NCBI RefSeq assembly: GCF_017908035.1
Contig: NZ_JAEQMU010000005.1
Span: forward strand, 310,001-374,000
DNA from: Sphingobacterium tabacisoli
GTDB taxonomy: Bacteria > Bacteroidota > Bacteroidia > Sphingobacteriales > Sphingobacteriaceae
Direction: 5' to 3'
Length of the DNA: 64,000 nucleotides
The translations under genes and the position numbers were made by a program. Numbering within the stretch: the stretch's first letter is position 1; each line of letters opens with the position of its first letter. Positions 17,576 to 25,596 of the stretch are shown here, piece by piece. The notes beneath the pieces were generated by a model that was not told the DNA's origin, did not search any database, and saw nothing but the letters and a program-made list of their open reading frames with translations.

Positions 17576-17634
17576 GTATCCAAACTTAGATAAAATGCCT
17601 TATATTAACGAACACCTGATCAAAAAAATAAACA

Positions 17635-18150
17635 CTAATCTGCGCCGCGTAAATTCTTATGGTTATGCTTTCTCTTGTAAAACGACTGCTTTAAAGTGGA
17701 CTCTCCGGAAATGACGGAAATATTGCCATCTTCTTCAAACATCGCCAACTTCACGTCCTTAATATGCTCTACACCATGTTCCCGCATGGCCTCATACAAC
17801 TCATCCGCCGATATCCCAATCTTACTCAGCATATCAAAATCGGGCTTCCCCTTATGTACCAGCACTTGAGGCTTCTGTTCCACAATTTTTTGGAAAAACT
17901 TATTCTTCAACACGACTCTTTTGATAAAGAAATTAACAAGAAAAAGGACAAGCGCAGCCAGCAAACCTCCCCCTAAGCTTGTATCATCCCCTACCATTGC
18001 ATTCTGCACAGCATTACTGATCAGCAATATCAAAATGACATCCACTGTGTTAAGTTGTGAGAGTTCCTTCTTTCCAAAAACACGGATCGCGATCAGCATG
18101 AAAAGGTAAACCGCTACACAACGGACAATAACATTCAAATATATTTCCAT
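17635..18150 (-). CDS. DUF421 / YetF-family membrane protein
   Basis: A 171-residue protein. Three hydrophobic segments near residues 5-24, 36-52 and 59-76 include the family motif RVFGKKELSQLNTVDVILILLI SNAVQNAMVGDD, split here at the helix break. They are followed by the cytoplasmic YetF-type domain (QKPQVLVHKGKPDFDMLSK, ISADELYEAMREHG, DVKLAMFEEDGNISVI). Members are widespread and uncharacterised. The gene sits alone upstream of ung on the same strand, with 59 bp between them. Confidence 0.92.
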   Translation of the reverse strand: MEIYLNVIVRCVAVYLFMLIAIRVFGKKELSQLNTVDVILILLISNAVQNAMVGDDTSLGGGLLAALVLFLVNFFIKRVVLKNKFFQKIVEQKPQVLVHKGKPDFDMLSKIGISADELYEAMREHGVEHIKDVKLAMFEEDGNISVISGESTLKQSFYKRKHNHKNLRGAD

Positions 18151-18343
18151 CGAATTTCCTTTCTACAAGATAAGATAAAAATTACAAATCCTATTTCCTT
18201 ACCTTCCGTATTCTTATAAAATAGTATCTAAAAAAGCTTGGAGGGCATCAAAACATCCATTTGAATACTTTTATACGTCAAACCTGTTGGATAACACCTT
18301 AAATTAACAGATATTTGCATCTATAATATAGTTATAGATTAAA

Positions 18344-18883
18344 ATGTCAAATTTAGTACGTATAATTCTAAGTAGCCTCCTATTAATAGGTACTGTGGCT
18401 CTTTTTTGGTTTGGTCACTGGGGCTGGGGGATTTTAGGAATATTAATCACTATTCTTGCCTGGGTTACCGTATTTTTCAATGAGAACATGCTTATAGCGC
18501 AGTGGTATTTTAGAAAACAAGATATCCCCAATGCAGAAAAATGGCTAAATAAAATTAAAAATTACGAATCACAGCTTATCACGGCTCAACACGGATATTA
18601 CCACCTGCTACTGGGCTTAATTGAGTCTCAACGAGCTCCAATGCAGTCTGAAAAATTCTTTAAAAAGGCACTTTCTTTAGGTTTACATATGGATCATAAT
18701 ATAGCCTTAGCAAAATTAAGTCTAGCTGGGGTAATGATGGCTAAAAGAAACAAGCGGGAAGCTGAAAAGCTTCTGCAGGAAGCCAAGAGAGCCGATAAGA
18801 ACAAATTGCTAGCAGATCAGATTAAAATGATGAAAGATCAAATGACGATGATGGATAAGCAACAATTCCGTTATTCGAGATAA
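18344..18883 (+). CDS. Membrane-anchored protein with TPR-like helices
   Basis: A 179-residue protein of unknown function. Two hydrophobic N-terminal segments (about 5-23 and 28-44, rich in Trp and Gly) anchor it. They are followed by helical repeats: AQWYFRKQDIPNAEKWLNKI, HGYYHLLLGLIESQRAPMQSEKFFKKALSLGL and AKLSLAGVMMAKRNKREAEKL resemble two to three tetratricopeptide units. The C-terminus is Met- and Lys-rich. It probably scaffolds a protein interaction at the membrane. It is convergent with 18923-19384 across a perfect hairpin. Confidence 0.8.
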   Translation: MSNLVRIILSSLLLIGTVALFWFGHWGWGILGILITILAWVTVFFNENMLIAQWYFRKQDIPNAEKWLNKIKNYESQLITAQHGYYHLLLGLIESQRAPMQSEKFFKKALSLGLHMDHNIALAKLSLAGVMMAKRNKREAEKLLQEAKRADKNKLLADQIKMMKDQMTMMDKQQFRYSR

Positions 18884-18924
18884 CAAAAAAGAGGCAATCT
18901 ATTTTAGATTGCCTCTTTTTTGTT
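18882..18924. terminator. Bidirectional terminator
   Basis: An 11-bp GC-containing stem (18891-18901 GAGGCAATCTA with 18905-18915) and a TTT loop, flanked by matching A and T runs that extend the pairing. It serves both the plus gene ending at 18883 and the minus gene ending at 18923. Confidence 0.92.
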
Positions 18925-19384
18925 ATAAGTCTATTATTATCTCCAAAAACTTGCCTTGCTCAGAACTATCTTCAAAGACCAATTTACATTGTTGAGGCAT
19001 CCCCCATTGCTTTTTCCAGCCTGTGCTTTGAATAGTCAACTTCACAGGACTATCTTCCTCCAATAAATAATGTAAGTAGTTCTGTCGGTCCTTCGCCTGG
19101 AGCCGAACCTTCCCCATTTGCATCAAGTCATATAAATAAACCTGACCTTTTGAATCAACAATACCTGAGGCAAAACTATTAAGCTTAAACTCTCTAGTGC
19201 CCCTTTCATAAGATATAAGATAGAGCTCAACTGTAGCAGTATCCCCTTTTGCTGATAAGGAAACTCCTTTTACATCGATCTGTATATCGTCGGCCAGAAC
19301 AGGCCCTTCGTCCACGCTTTGTCCAAAAGAATAAAACGTTACAGTGGATAAAACAAACGTGATAAATATAATTATCGTTCTCAT
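18923..19384 (-). CDS. Exported protein of unknown function
   Basis: A 153-residue protein. The signal peptide ends near YSFGQS (residue 22). The mature part is beta-rich (DDIQIDVKGVSLSAKGDTATVELYLISYE, split across strands; VYLYDLMQMGKVRLQAKDRQNY), which suggests a small immunoglobulin-like or lipocalin-like fold, but no family was recognised. It starts one base inside the stop codon of the DUF4293 gene (TAATG at 19384), so translation is probably coupled. Confidence 0.78.
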   Translation of the reverse strand: MRTIIIFITFVLSTVTFYSFGQSVDEGPVLADDIQIDVKGVSLSAKGDTATVELYLISYERGTREFKLNSFASGIVDSKGQVYLYDLMQMGKVRLQAKDRQNYLHYLLEEDSPVKLTIQSTGWKKQWGMPQQCKLVFEDSSEQGKFLEIIIDL

Positions 19385-19857
19385 TAACGTAAGCGATCAG
19401 CAGATTTAATTAATTTTTCATCCTTACGGATACCACCAATAGCCATTGCCAGAAATATGATGGCAATAGGTAACAGGAAAAAACCTACACCTATATTCTG
19501 CGCTCCAAAAGATTGAGAAATTAGACTTAAGGTATCTGTTGCGGATACAAATAGCCAAATTCCAAATAAACAAATCAGGACGATTTCCACAAAAATCAGT
19601 GTTAATTGTCTCTTTCTATTCTTATATAGAAATATGGTCACTATAGGTATAAATCCTAATACAGCGGTTGCAATGCTTTGCAATAAGTAACTCTCCTGTT
19701 TAACACTTTCGTTGTTGACCGCAGCGTAGGAACCGGTCACTAAAAGCTTCTTGCCCAATCCAACCAAATCGGTATAGTTTAAATAGGGAAAAACAAATAA
19801 CCCAAGAATAACAACTGCGGCCAATAACAACCAGATGGACTGAATACGTTGAATCAT
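19384..19857 (-). CDS. DUF4293 family membrane protein
   Basis: A 157-residue protein with four membrane helices (about 7-26, 58-78, 84-104, 118-138). It begins MIQRIQSIWLLLA and ends AIGGIRKDEKLIKSADRLR, both typical of DUF4293, a family nearly limited to Bacteroidota. Function unknown. It has a good promoter: TTG at 19912-19910, a 21-base spacer and TAAGTTTG at 19888-19881 on the minus strand. First gene of a two-gene operon. Confidence 0.93.
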   Translation of the reverse strand: MIQRIQSIWLLLAAVVILGLFVFPYLNYTDLVGLGKKLLVTGSYAAVNNESVKQESYLLQSIATAVLGFIPIVTIFLYKNRKRQLTLIFVEIVLICLFGIWLFVSATDTLSLISQSFGAQNIGVGFFLLPIAIIFLAMAIGGIRKDEKLIKSADRLR

Positions 19858-19880
19858 AACTTTACTTTCTTATTATAACG

Positions 19881-19912
19881 CAAACTTATATAAAATGCTT
19901 TGCATTCACCAA
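19881..19912 (-). promoter_or_regulatory. Promoter of the DUF4293 operon (TTG-N21-TAAGTTTG)
   Basis: Minus-strand TTG (19912-19910) and TAAGTTTG (19888-19881) with 21-base spacing fit the Bacteroidota consensus, 23 bp before the start codon at 19857. Confidence 0.65.
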
Positions 19913-19968
19913 CACCTAATGAAAAAGCACTATGCAATCTCTAAAACTATTATTATTATCTTTGTTCT

Positions 19969-20724
19969 GTGGAGGGAAAAAAACGTTTTTTTATGGAGAT
20001 AGCCTATGATGGCAGCTCATATCATGGTTGGCAGGTCCAACCTAACGCAATATCAGTACAAGAGAAGCTCAATCATGCTTTACACACCTTGACCAGAGAA
20101 AACATGGAAACTACAGGAGCTGGAAGAACGGACACAGGAGTGCATGCGAAACAGCTATTCGTACATTTCGATAGCGAAAATCCTCACTTTTCATCTGCGT
20201 TAGAAAAGTTCAAACAGTCTTTAAATGCCCTGCTTCCATACGACATAGCGATCAAAAGAGTTTTTGAAGTATCCCCTGATGCTCACGCACGATTCGATGC
20301 GACATCCCGTAGTTACGAGTATCATATACATATCCACAAAAACCCCTTCTTCATCAATAGGTCATGGCACGTACGCGCACTTCCAAATATCGACAAGATG
20401 AACGAGGCCGCTCAATATCTTTTGGGCACAAAAGACTTTTCATGTTTTAGTAAGTCAAACACCCAGGTCCATACAAATATATGTACTATCACCGAAGCAC
20501 GTTGGATACAACAAGGAGATACTGCTGTATTTAAGGTTACGGCAGATCGCTTCCTAAGAAACATGGTACGGGCTATTGTAGGTACACTCCTGAAGATAGG
20601 CTCACAGGACCTACCGACTTCCTACCTCACAGATGTACTTTCGAGCAAGGATAGATCAATGGCTGGCACCTCAGTCCCCGCCCATGGATTATACTTAACC
20701 CAAGTTCTTTACCCCTACGTATGA
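19969..20724 (+). CDS. truA: tRNA pseudouridine(38-40) synthase TruA
   Basis: A 251-residue enzyme that isomerises uridines 38-40 in tRNA anticodon arms. The N-terminus KKRFFMEIAYDGSSYHGWQ is characteristic, and GAGRTDTGVHAKQ holds the catalytic Asp. RSYEYHIHIHKNPF and FLRNMVRAIVGTLLKIG are conserved C-terminal blocks. The start is taken as GTG at 19969, because the residues before the ATG at 19993 (KKRFF) belong to the first strand of the family. It is followed by an ABC exporter gene 38 bp later on the same strand. Confidence 0.95.
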   Translation: MEGKKRFFMEIAYDGSSYHGWQVQPNAISVQEKLNHALHTLTRENMETTGAGRTDTGVHAKQLFVHFDSENPHFSSALEKFKQSLNALLPYDIAIKRVFEVSPDAHARFDATSRSYEYHIHIHKNPFFINRSWHVRALPNIDKMNEAAQYLLGTKDFSCFSKSNTQVHTNICTITEARWIQQGDTAVFKVTADRFLRNMVRAIVGTLLKIGSQDLPTSYLTDVLSSKDRSMAGTSVPAHGLYLTQVLYPYV

Positions 20725-20762
20725 GTAGGCCTCTACAAATCACATACCCTTAATTGATTCGG

Positions 20763-22526
20763 ATGAAAAAGGAGAAGATAACAGGCAGCACCTATGACAG
20801 CAGACTGCTCAACAGACTAGCAAAGTATATGCGTCCCTATAGCAGCACTTTTTGGGTATCGGTCATACTAACAATCCTTTTAGCTGCAGTAGCTCCAGCG
20901 CTCCCCCTTCTGATTGAACATACGTTGGACAACTATATCCTCAATGGCCAATATGATGGACTAAATACCATGTTGGCACTGATGATTCTACTTTTGGTAT
21001 TGCAGACTATAATACGCTACTTCCATACGTTGATGACAAATACACTGGGACAGTCGGTCATTCGGGATATACGCATCCAGGTTTTTAACCATATTACCAA
21101 TCTCCGGCTTAAATACTTTGATAATACGCCTATAGGAAGGTTAATTACCCGAACTATTTCCGACCTGGAAACCATAGCTAACATATTCTCAGAAGGCTTG
21201 ATACAGATTATTGGTGATCTATTGCAGTTGGTCGTGATTCTGGCCGTGATGTTCTACACGGATTGGAGGCTCACATTGATTGTATTGGTACCTATGCCAT
21301 TGATGATAGCCGCAACCTATGTTTTTAAAGAAGCCATGAAATCTGCTTTCCAAAGTGTAAGGTTATGGATTGCAAATTTAAATACCTTCTTACAGGAACA
21401 TATTTCAGGCATGGCAATCATACAATATTTTGCCCGGGAGGACCAGGAAATGCGCAAATTTGAAGCTATCAATAAAGAACACCGCAATGCACACATCCGT
21501 GCAAACTGGTATTTTTCTATTTTTTTTCCTGTATTAGAAATAATTGTTGCCATAGCCACCGGATTATTAGTTTGGTACGGTTCTAAGCAGATCATTGCAG
21601 ACATTATATCTCCTGGTGTTGTGGTCGCATTCATTATGTATATCAACATGATATTCCGTCCTATCCGTGAGTTGATCGACAAGTTCAATACCCTGCAGAT
21701 GGGAATGGTCTCTGCAGAACGGATATTCGATATTTTGGACACAGACGAGTTTACGCCTAATACAGGCACCCTAAAAGACAAGGAAATAAAAGGAGCCATC
21801 GAATTCAAAAACGTATGGTTTGCCTACGATAATGAAAAATGGGTATTGAAGGATGTGAGCTTTAGCGTCGCTCCAGGAGAGACACTAGCTCTCGTAGGGG
21901 CCACAGGTGCCGGCAAATCTTCTATAATCAGTATATTAAGCCGGTTTTACGAGATACAAAAAGGTCAAATATTGTTGGATGGAATTGATATTAAAGAATA
22001 TGATCTTAACTTTCTCCGCACCAACATTTCTATCGTATTACAAGACGTCTTTCTATTCTCGGATACGGTCAAAAACAACATATCATTAAATGATTCAACC
22101 ATCCCTACAGAAAAAATTATTGATGCAGCAAAAAAAGTTGGAGCTTTTGATTTTATCAACAGGTTACCTAACCAATTTGATTATGAAGTACAGGAACGGG
22201 GTGCTACATTATCTGCAGGTCAGGCGCAGCTGGTTTCCTTTATTCGGGCACTGGTACACGAACCAAAGATCCTCGTTCTAGACGAAGCTACATCATCAAT
22301 AGATACCGAAACAGAGGAAATGATACAAGCGGCCATAGACAACCTTATGGACGGCAGAACGGCTATCGTTATAGCACACCGTTTGTCCACTATCCAAAAA
22401 GCAGATAAGATTATCGTTCTGGATAAAGGCGAGGTAAAAGAAATCGGTTCACATCAGGAACTCCTAATAATAGATGGATATTACAAAAAGCTATACGAGC
22501 TACAGTTCAACTCGACAGGTATATAA
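20763..22526 (+). CDS. ABC exporter (membrane domain fused to ATPase, MdlB-like)
   Basis: A 587-residue half-transporter that works as a dimer in the inner membrane. The start is set at ATG 20763 rather than the TTG three codons earlier. A six-helix exporter domain (residues about 20-310) precedes the nucleotide-binding domain: Walker A LVGATGAGKSSIISIL, Q-loop IVLQDVFLFSDTV, a signature LSAGQAQLVSFIRAL that has Ala in place of the usual second Gly, Walker B ILVLDEATSSIDTETE, and H-loop IVIAHRLSTI. Many MdlA/MdlB-like exporters carry this signature. There is no N-terminal C39 peptidase domain, so it is not a GG-leader peptide processor. Substrate unknown. Confidence 0.93.
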   Translation: MKKEKITGSTYDSRLLNRLAKYMRPYSSTFWVSVILTILLAAVAPALPLLIEHTLDNYILNGQYDGLNTMLALMILLLVLQTIIRYFHTLMTNTLGQSVIRDIRIQVFNHITNLRLKYFDNTPIGRLITRTISDLETIANIFSEGLIQIIGDLLQLVVILAVMFYTDWRLTLIVLVPMPLMIAATYVFKEAMKSAFQSVRLWIANLNTFLQEHISGMAIIQYFAREDQEMRKFEAINKEHRNAHIRANWYFSIFFPVLEIIVAIATGLLVWYGSKQIIADIISPGVVVAFIMYINMIFRPIRELIDKFNTLQMGMVSAERIFDILDTDEFTPNTGTLKDKEIKGAIEFKNVWFAYDNEKWVLKDVSFSVAPGETLALVGATGAGKSSIISILSRFYEIQKGQILLDGIDIKEYDLNFLRTNISIVLQDVFLFSDTVKNNISLNDSTIPTEKIIDAAKKVGAFDFINRLPNQFDYEVQERGATLSAGQAQLVSFIRALVHEPKILVLDEATSSIDTETEEMIQAAIDNLMDGRTAIVIAHRLSTIQKADKIIVLDKGEVKEIGSHQELLIIDGYYKKLYELQFNSTGI

Positions 22527-22527
22527 A

Positions 22528-22556
22528 AAATCCCCTAAGTCGAGCAAAGGGGATTT
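22528..22556 (+). terminator. Weak hairpin after the ABC exporter
   Basis: An eight-bp stem AAATCCCC (22528-22535) pairs with GGGGATTT (22549-22556) around a 13-base loop. It starts one base after the stop codon but lacks a T-run downstream. Confidence 0.5.
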
Positions 22557-22658
22557 ACAGTCTATAAAAAAGAAGAGAGAGAGAAATATTTATAAAACTG
22601 CAATTAGTGCCTAGGCATTTATTATACTAAATAAAAAAACACCTAGGTCTTAATATCT

Positions 22659-22976
22659 TTAATTTATAAGTTGATATACCTCACGCATGTAATAAGCTTC
22701 CTGTAGTGTGCTTGTAAAGTCCCTCCATTCATCCTCCGAAAACGTAAATAGGATTTCCTGTACGGGAGTCGGCAACAATACGCGAAATACGCCATCTGGA
22801 AAACCTAAAAACTCCTCAGCACCAATTTTTTTACTTATTTCTTCCAAAAAACAATCATATTGCAATGAAGTAAATGTTAGAATAAAGGCCCCCTGCCATA
22901 TATAGTGGTTCTTGCATTTACTGCAATAACTGATGGTTGTACTACCCTTTGAGCCTAGTGTTATTGATTGACACAT
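22659..22976 (-). CDS. Small CxxC protein (105 aa), candidate iron-regulated
   Basis: A 105-residue soluble protein. Cys2, a CxxC pair (Cys18, Cys21 in ISYCSKCKNHYIWQGAF) and Cys42 could bind metal or an Fe-S cluster. The rest is a compact alpha/beta sequence ending REVYQLIN. I recall it as a Bacteroidota-only DUF6686-like family but could not check. A 23-bp near-palindrome starting 12 bases upstream (22988-23010) is 20/23 identical to the element before the PepSY gene, and it includes a TATATTTG -7 box, so this gene is predicted to belong to the iron regulon. Sole gene of its unit; convergent with the ABC exporter. Confidence 0.82.
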   Translation of the reverse strand: MCQSITLGSKGSTTISYCSKCKNHYIWQGAFILTFTSLQYDCFLEEISKKIGAEEFLGFPDGVFRVLLPTPVQEILFTFSEDEWRDFTSTLQEAYYMREVYQLIN

Positions 22977-22987
22977 AAGTAATATAT

Positions 22988-23010
22988 TTATTTAGACCAA
23001 ATATAAATAA
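22988..23010. promoter_or_regulatory. Putative iron-box operator with embedded -7 box
   Basis: TTATTTA, nine bases, TAAATAA: a hyphenated palindrome with 7-bp perfect arms. The minus-strand -7 box TATATTTG (23005-22998) lies inside it. It shares 20 of 23 positions with 33277-33299 (read on the minus strand). Confidence 0.6.
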
Positions 23011-23172
23011 AAGAGTGGTAATAGAAAAGCTTTTATTAAAAATAATTTCTCCGTTGGTATAATCGCTTGAAAAAGCGCCTTTGATTTCCAACAGGCTCAA
23101 TTACGACAACCACAAACCAAACAAAGTCTACTCTAAGCAGATTCGGTATGCTTTGAAAAGCCGAATTAAAAC

Positions 23173-23209
23173 AAAAGGACTGGCTCCATTTTCAGAAGCC
23201 AGTCCTTTT
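23173..23209 (-). terminator. Terminator of the M3 peptidase gene
   Basis: A 13-bp perfect stem (23173-23185 with 23197-23209, AAAAGGACTGGCT) with an 11-base loop. On the minus strand it is followed by a T-rich tail (GTTTTAATT). It lies 19 bp after the stop at 23228. Confidence 0.82.
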
Positions 23210-23227
23210 ACCTATTTAATTACTTAA

Positions 23228-25342
23228 CTAATTCAATCCTCTCTTTTTCATCAGATGAATTGGATCTGGATCTTTTCCTCTAAAAGCTCTATACAATTCG
23301 GCAGGATCCCCTGTTCCACCTTTTTCAAGTATATTCTTACGGAACGATTCAGCAGTTGCCTGATCAAACAATCCTTTTTCCTTAAATGCAGCAAAAGCAT
23401 CTGTATCCAATACTGCAGACCATATATAAGCATAGTAACCCGCCGAATAACCACCGGAGAAAATATGTTGGAAATAAGTACTTCTATAACGTGGAATAAT
23501 AGCATCGATCAATCCAATCTTAGCCATCGCACCTTTTTCAAAGGCATTAACATCAGCTGAGATAGGAGAGGTCGCCGCATGGTAGTCCATATCCAACAGA
23601 GATGCTGCAAGGTATTCTGTCGTAGCAAAACCCTGGTCAAAAGTACCGGCTTTTTCCATTTTAGCGATCAATGAATCAGGAATAGCCTCTCCTGTTTTGT
23701 AGTGCTTAGCGTATGTTTTCAATACTTCAGGATCTGCGGCCCAGTTTTCCATCACCTGAGACGGCAACTCTACAAAATCGCGTGGCACAGAAGTTCCAGC
23801 CAACGACTTATATTTTACATTAGATAATAACCCGTGTAAAGCATGTCCGAACTCATGGAATAATGTTGTCGCTTCATCGAAAGTCAACAATGCGGGCTGA
23901 TCTCCAACAGGTTTTGTAAAATTACATACAATGGAAATTACAGGTGCCACACGCTTGCCATCTTTGGTCTGTTGGCTACGGTAAGAGGTCATCCATGCTC
24001 CACCGCGTTTTGAATCACGTGGGAAGAAATCCGCATATAATAACCCCAGATGAGAACCGTCTTTATCTTTCACCTCATACACTTCAACTTCTTCATGGTA
24101 GGTAGGCACATTATTCAATGCGACAAAGGTGATACCATACAACTGTGTTGCTGTAGAAAACGCTCCTTCACGTACCGAAGATAAACTAAAATATGGTTTT
24201 ATCTCCTCCTCATTCAACGCAAAACGTTTCACCCGTATCTTCTCCGCATAGTATCTCCAATCATATGGTGCTACCCTAAAGGTATCTTTTGCCGCTTCGA
24301 TCTCCTTTTGAATATCAGCAGCTTCGACCTTCGCTTTTGCTAGTGCAGGGCCCCATAACTTATTCAACAAGATATACACATTGCCAGGGTTACCTGCCAT
24401 TGATTCTTCTAACACATAGGCCGCATGTGAGGTATAGCCTAACAGTTTAGCTTTTTCTAAACGTAGGTTGGCGATCTTGACCAGATCAGCCTTATTATCG
24501 TTATCATTACCGTTATTGGCACGTAACTGGTATGCATTCCAAATTTCCTGACGCAACGCTCTGCTATCCGCATATTGTAAGAATGGCATTACCGAAGGGT
24601 TGGAAAGTGTAAACACCCATTTACCGTCCTTACCCTTTGCTTTCGCCGTCTCAGCTGCCGCTGCAACCAAACCTTCAGGAAGACCCGCTAGATCTTCTTT
24701 CTTATCAATCACCAACTCATATGCATTAGTCTCTGCTAATAGGTTCTGGCCAAATTGCGTAGTCAAAACCGAAAGATCTGCATTGATCTGCTTTAACTTA
24801 TCTTTATCCGCATCTGACAAATTCGCTCCGGCGCGTACAAAACCTTTATATGTCTCTTCCAATAACTTCTTGTCTTCAGCATCTAAGCCTAGCACATCCT
24901 TCTTTGCATAGACAGCCTTTACTTTTTCGAAAAGCTTCGCATTCAGCTGTATCTCATCGCTATGCGCCGAGATTAACGGAGCCATATCCTTAGCTATGGA
25001 TTGAATTGTATCATTCGTATTTGCTGAATTCAAATTATAGAACACCGTCGATACATTCCCCAATAAAGCACCGGCATTCTCTAAAGCTACGATTGTATTA
25101 GCAAAACTAGGTTCTTCCGTATTGTTAATGATACTGTCAATTTCTAAGTTGTGCTGCTTAAGCGCTTCTTGGAAAGCAGGTCTAAAATGCTCATCTTTGA
25201 TTTTGTCAAAAGGAGGAACATTAAATGGCGTATCATATGCCGTCAAAAATGGATTATCCGAATCCTTACTCTTTTCTTCGTTATTACACCCCACAAAAAT
25301 AGAGGCAACAACCAAAAATGGAATGAAGCTTTTTTTACTCAT
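23228..25342 (-). CDS. dcp: M3-family metallopeptidase, peptidyl-dipeptidase Dcp-like lipoprotein
   Basis: A 704-residue zinc peptidase that removes C-terminal dipeptides from short peptides. The N-terminal lipobox SIFVGC (Cys19) places it in the periplasm as a lipoprotein, unlike cytoplasmic Dcp of E. coli. The zinc site is TLFHEFGHALHGLL (HExxH) with the third ligand in the following helix. Flanking blocks such as LLYADFFPRDSKRGGAWM and GYYAYIWSAVLDTDAFAAF match Dcp. Full length. A TAAGTTTG box at 25467-25460 is 118 bp upstream. It probably supplies amino acids from periplasmic peptides. Confidence 0.95.
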   Translation of the reverse strand: MSKKSFIPFLVVASIFVGCNNEEKSKDSDNPFLTAYDTPFNVPPFDKIKDEHFRPAFQEALKQHNLEIDSIINNTEEPSFANTIVALENAGALLGNVSTVFYNLNSANTNDTIQSIAKDMAPLISAHSDEIQLNAKLFEKVKAVYAKKDVLGLDAEDKKLLEETYKGFVRAGANLSDADKDKLKQINADLSVLTTQFGQNLLAETNAYELVIDKKEDLAGLPEGLVAAAAETAKAKGKDGKWVFTLSNPSVMPFLQYADSRALRQEIWNAYQLRANNGNDNDNKADLVKIANLRLEKAKLLGYTSHAAYVLEESMAGNPGNVYILLNKLWGPALAKAKVEAADIQKEIEAAKDTFRVAPYDWRYYAEKIRVKRFALNEEEIKPYFSLSSVREGAFSTATQLYGITFVALNNVPTYHEEVEVYEVKDKDGSHLGLLYADFFPRDSKRGGAWMTSYRSQQTKDGKRVAPVISIVCNFTKPVGDQPALLTFDEATTLFHEFGHALHGLLSNVKYKSLAGTSVPRDFVELPSQVMENWAADPEVLKTYAKHYKTGEAIPDSLIAKMEKAGTFDQGFATTEYLAASLLDMDYHAATSPISADVNAFEKGAMAKIGLIDAIIPRYRSTYFQHIFSGGYSAGYYAYIWSAVLDTDAFAAFKEKGLFDQATAESFRKNILEKGGTGDPAELYRAFRGKDPDPIHLMKKRGLN

Positions 25343-25596
25343 TTCAATCTATTTATTTTTCTTCTGTTTTTTGTTCTATTTAGCTCAAACATCTATCATA
25401 GTAATAATGACGATTCTTACGCGCACTTCGATTCACACCTCGGTTTCAACTTATCCCTGCAAACTTAGATAAATTTCATGACAAATCCGGTCTTCACCGC
25501 TTATTTACTGACATTCACCGAAAAGAGCATGAAAGATTCGATGCCGATATATACCTTTGAAAAAACAAACAACTATTCTAGCTCAAATTTGATATA

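Noticed and set aside
20763..22526. The ABC exporter as processor/exporter of the GG-leader peptides
   Set aside because: It has no N-terminal C39 peptidase domain, lies 16 kb away and belongs to another transcription unit.
22608..22648. CCTAGG-centred palindromes (TGCCTAGGCA and ACCTAGGT) between the ABC exporter and the CxxC gene
   Set aside because: Each is short and self-complementary; no regular spacing to a promoter and no copies elsewhere in the window, so chance or a weak terminator is adequate.
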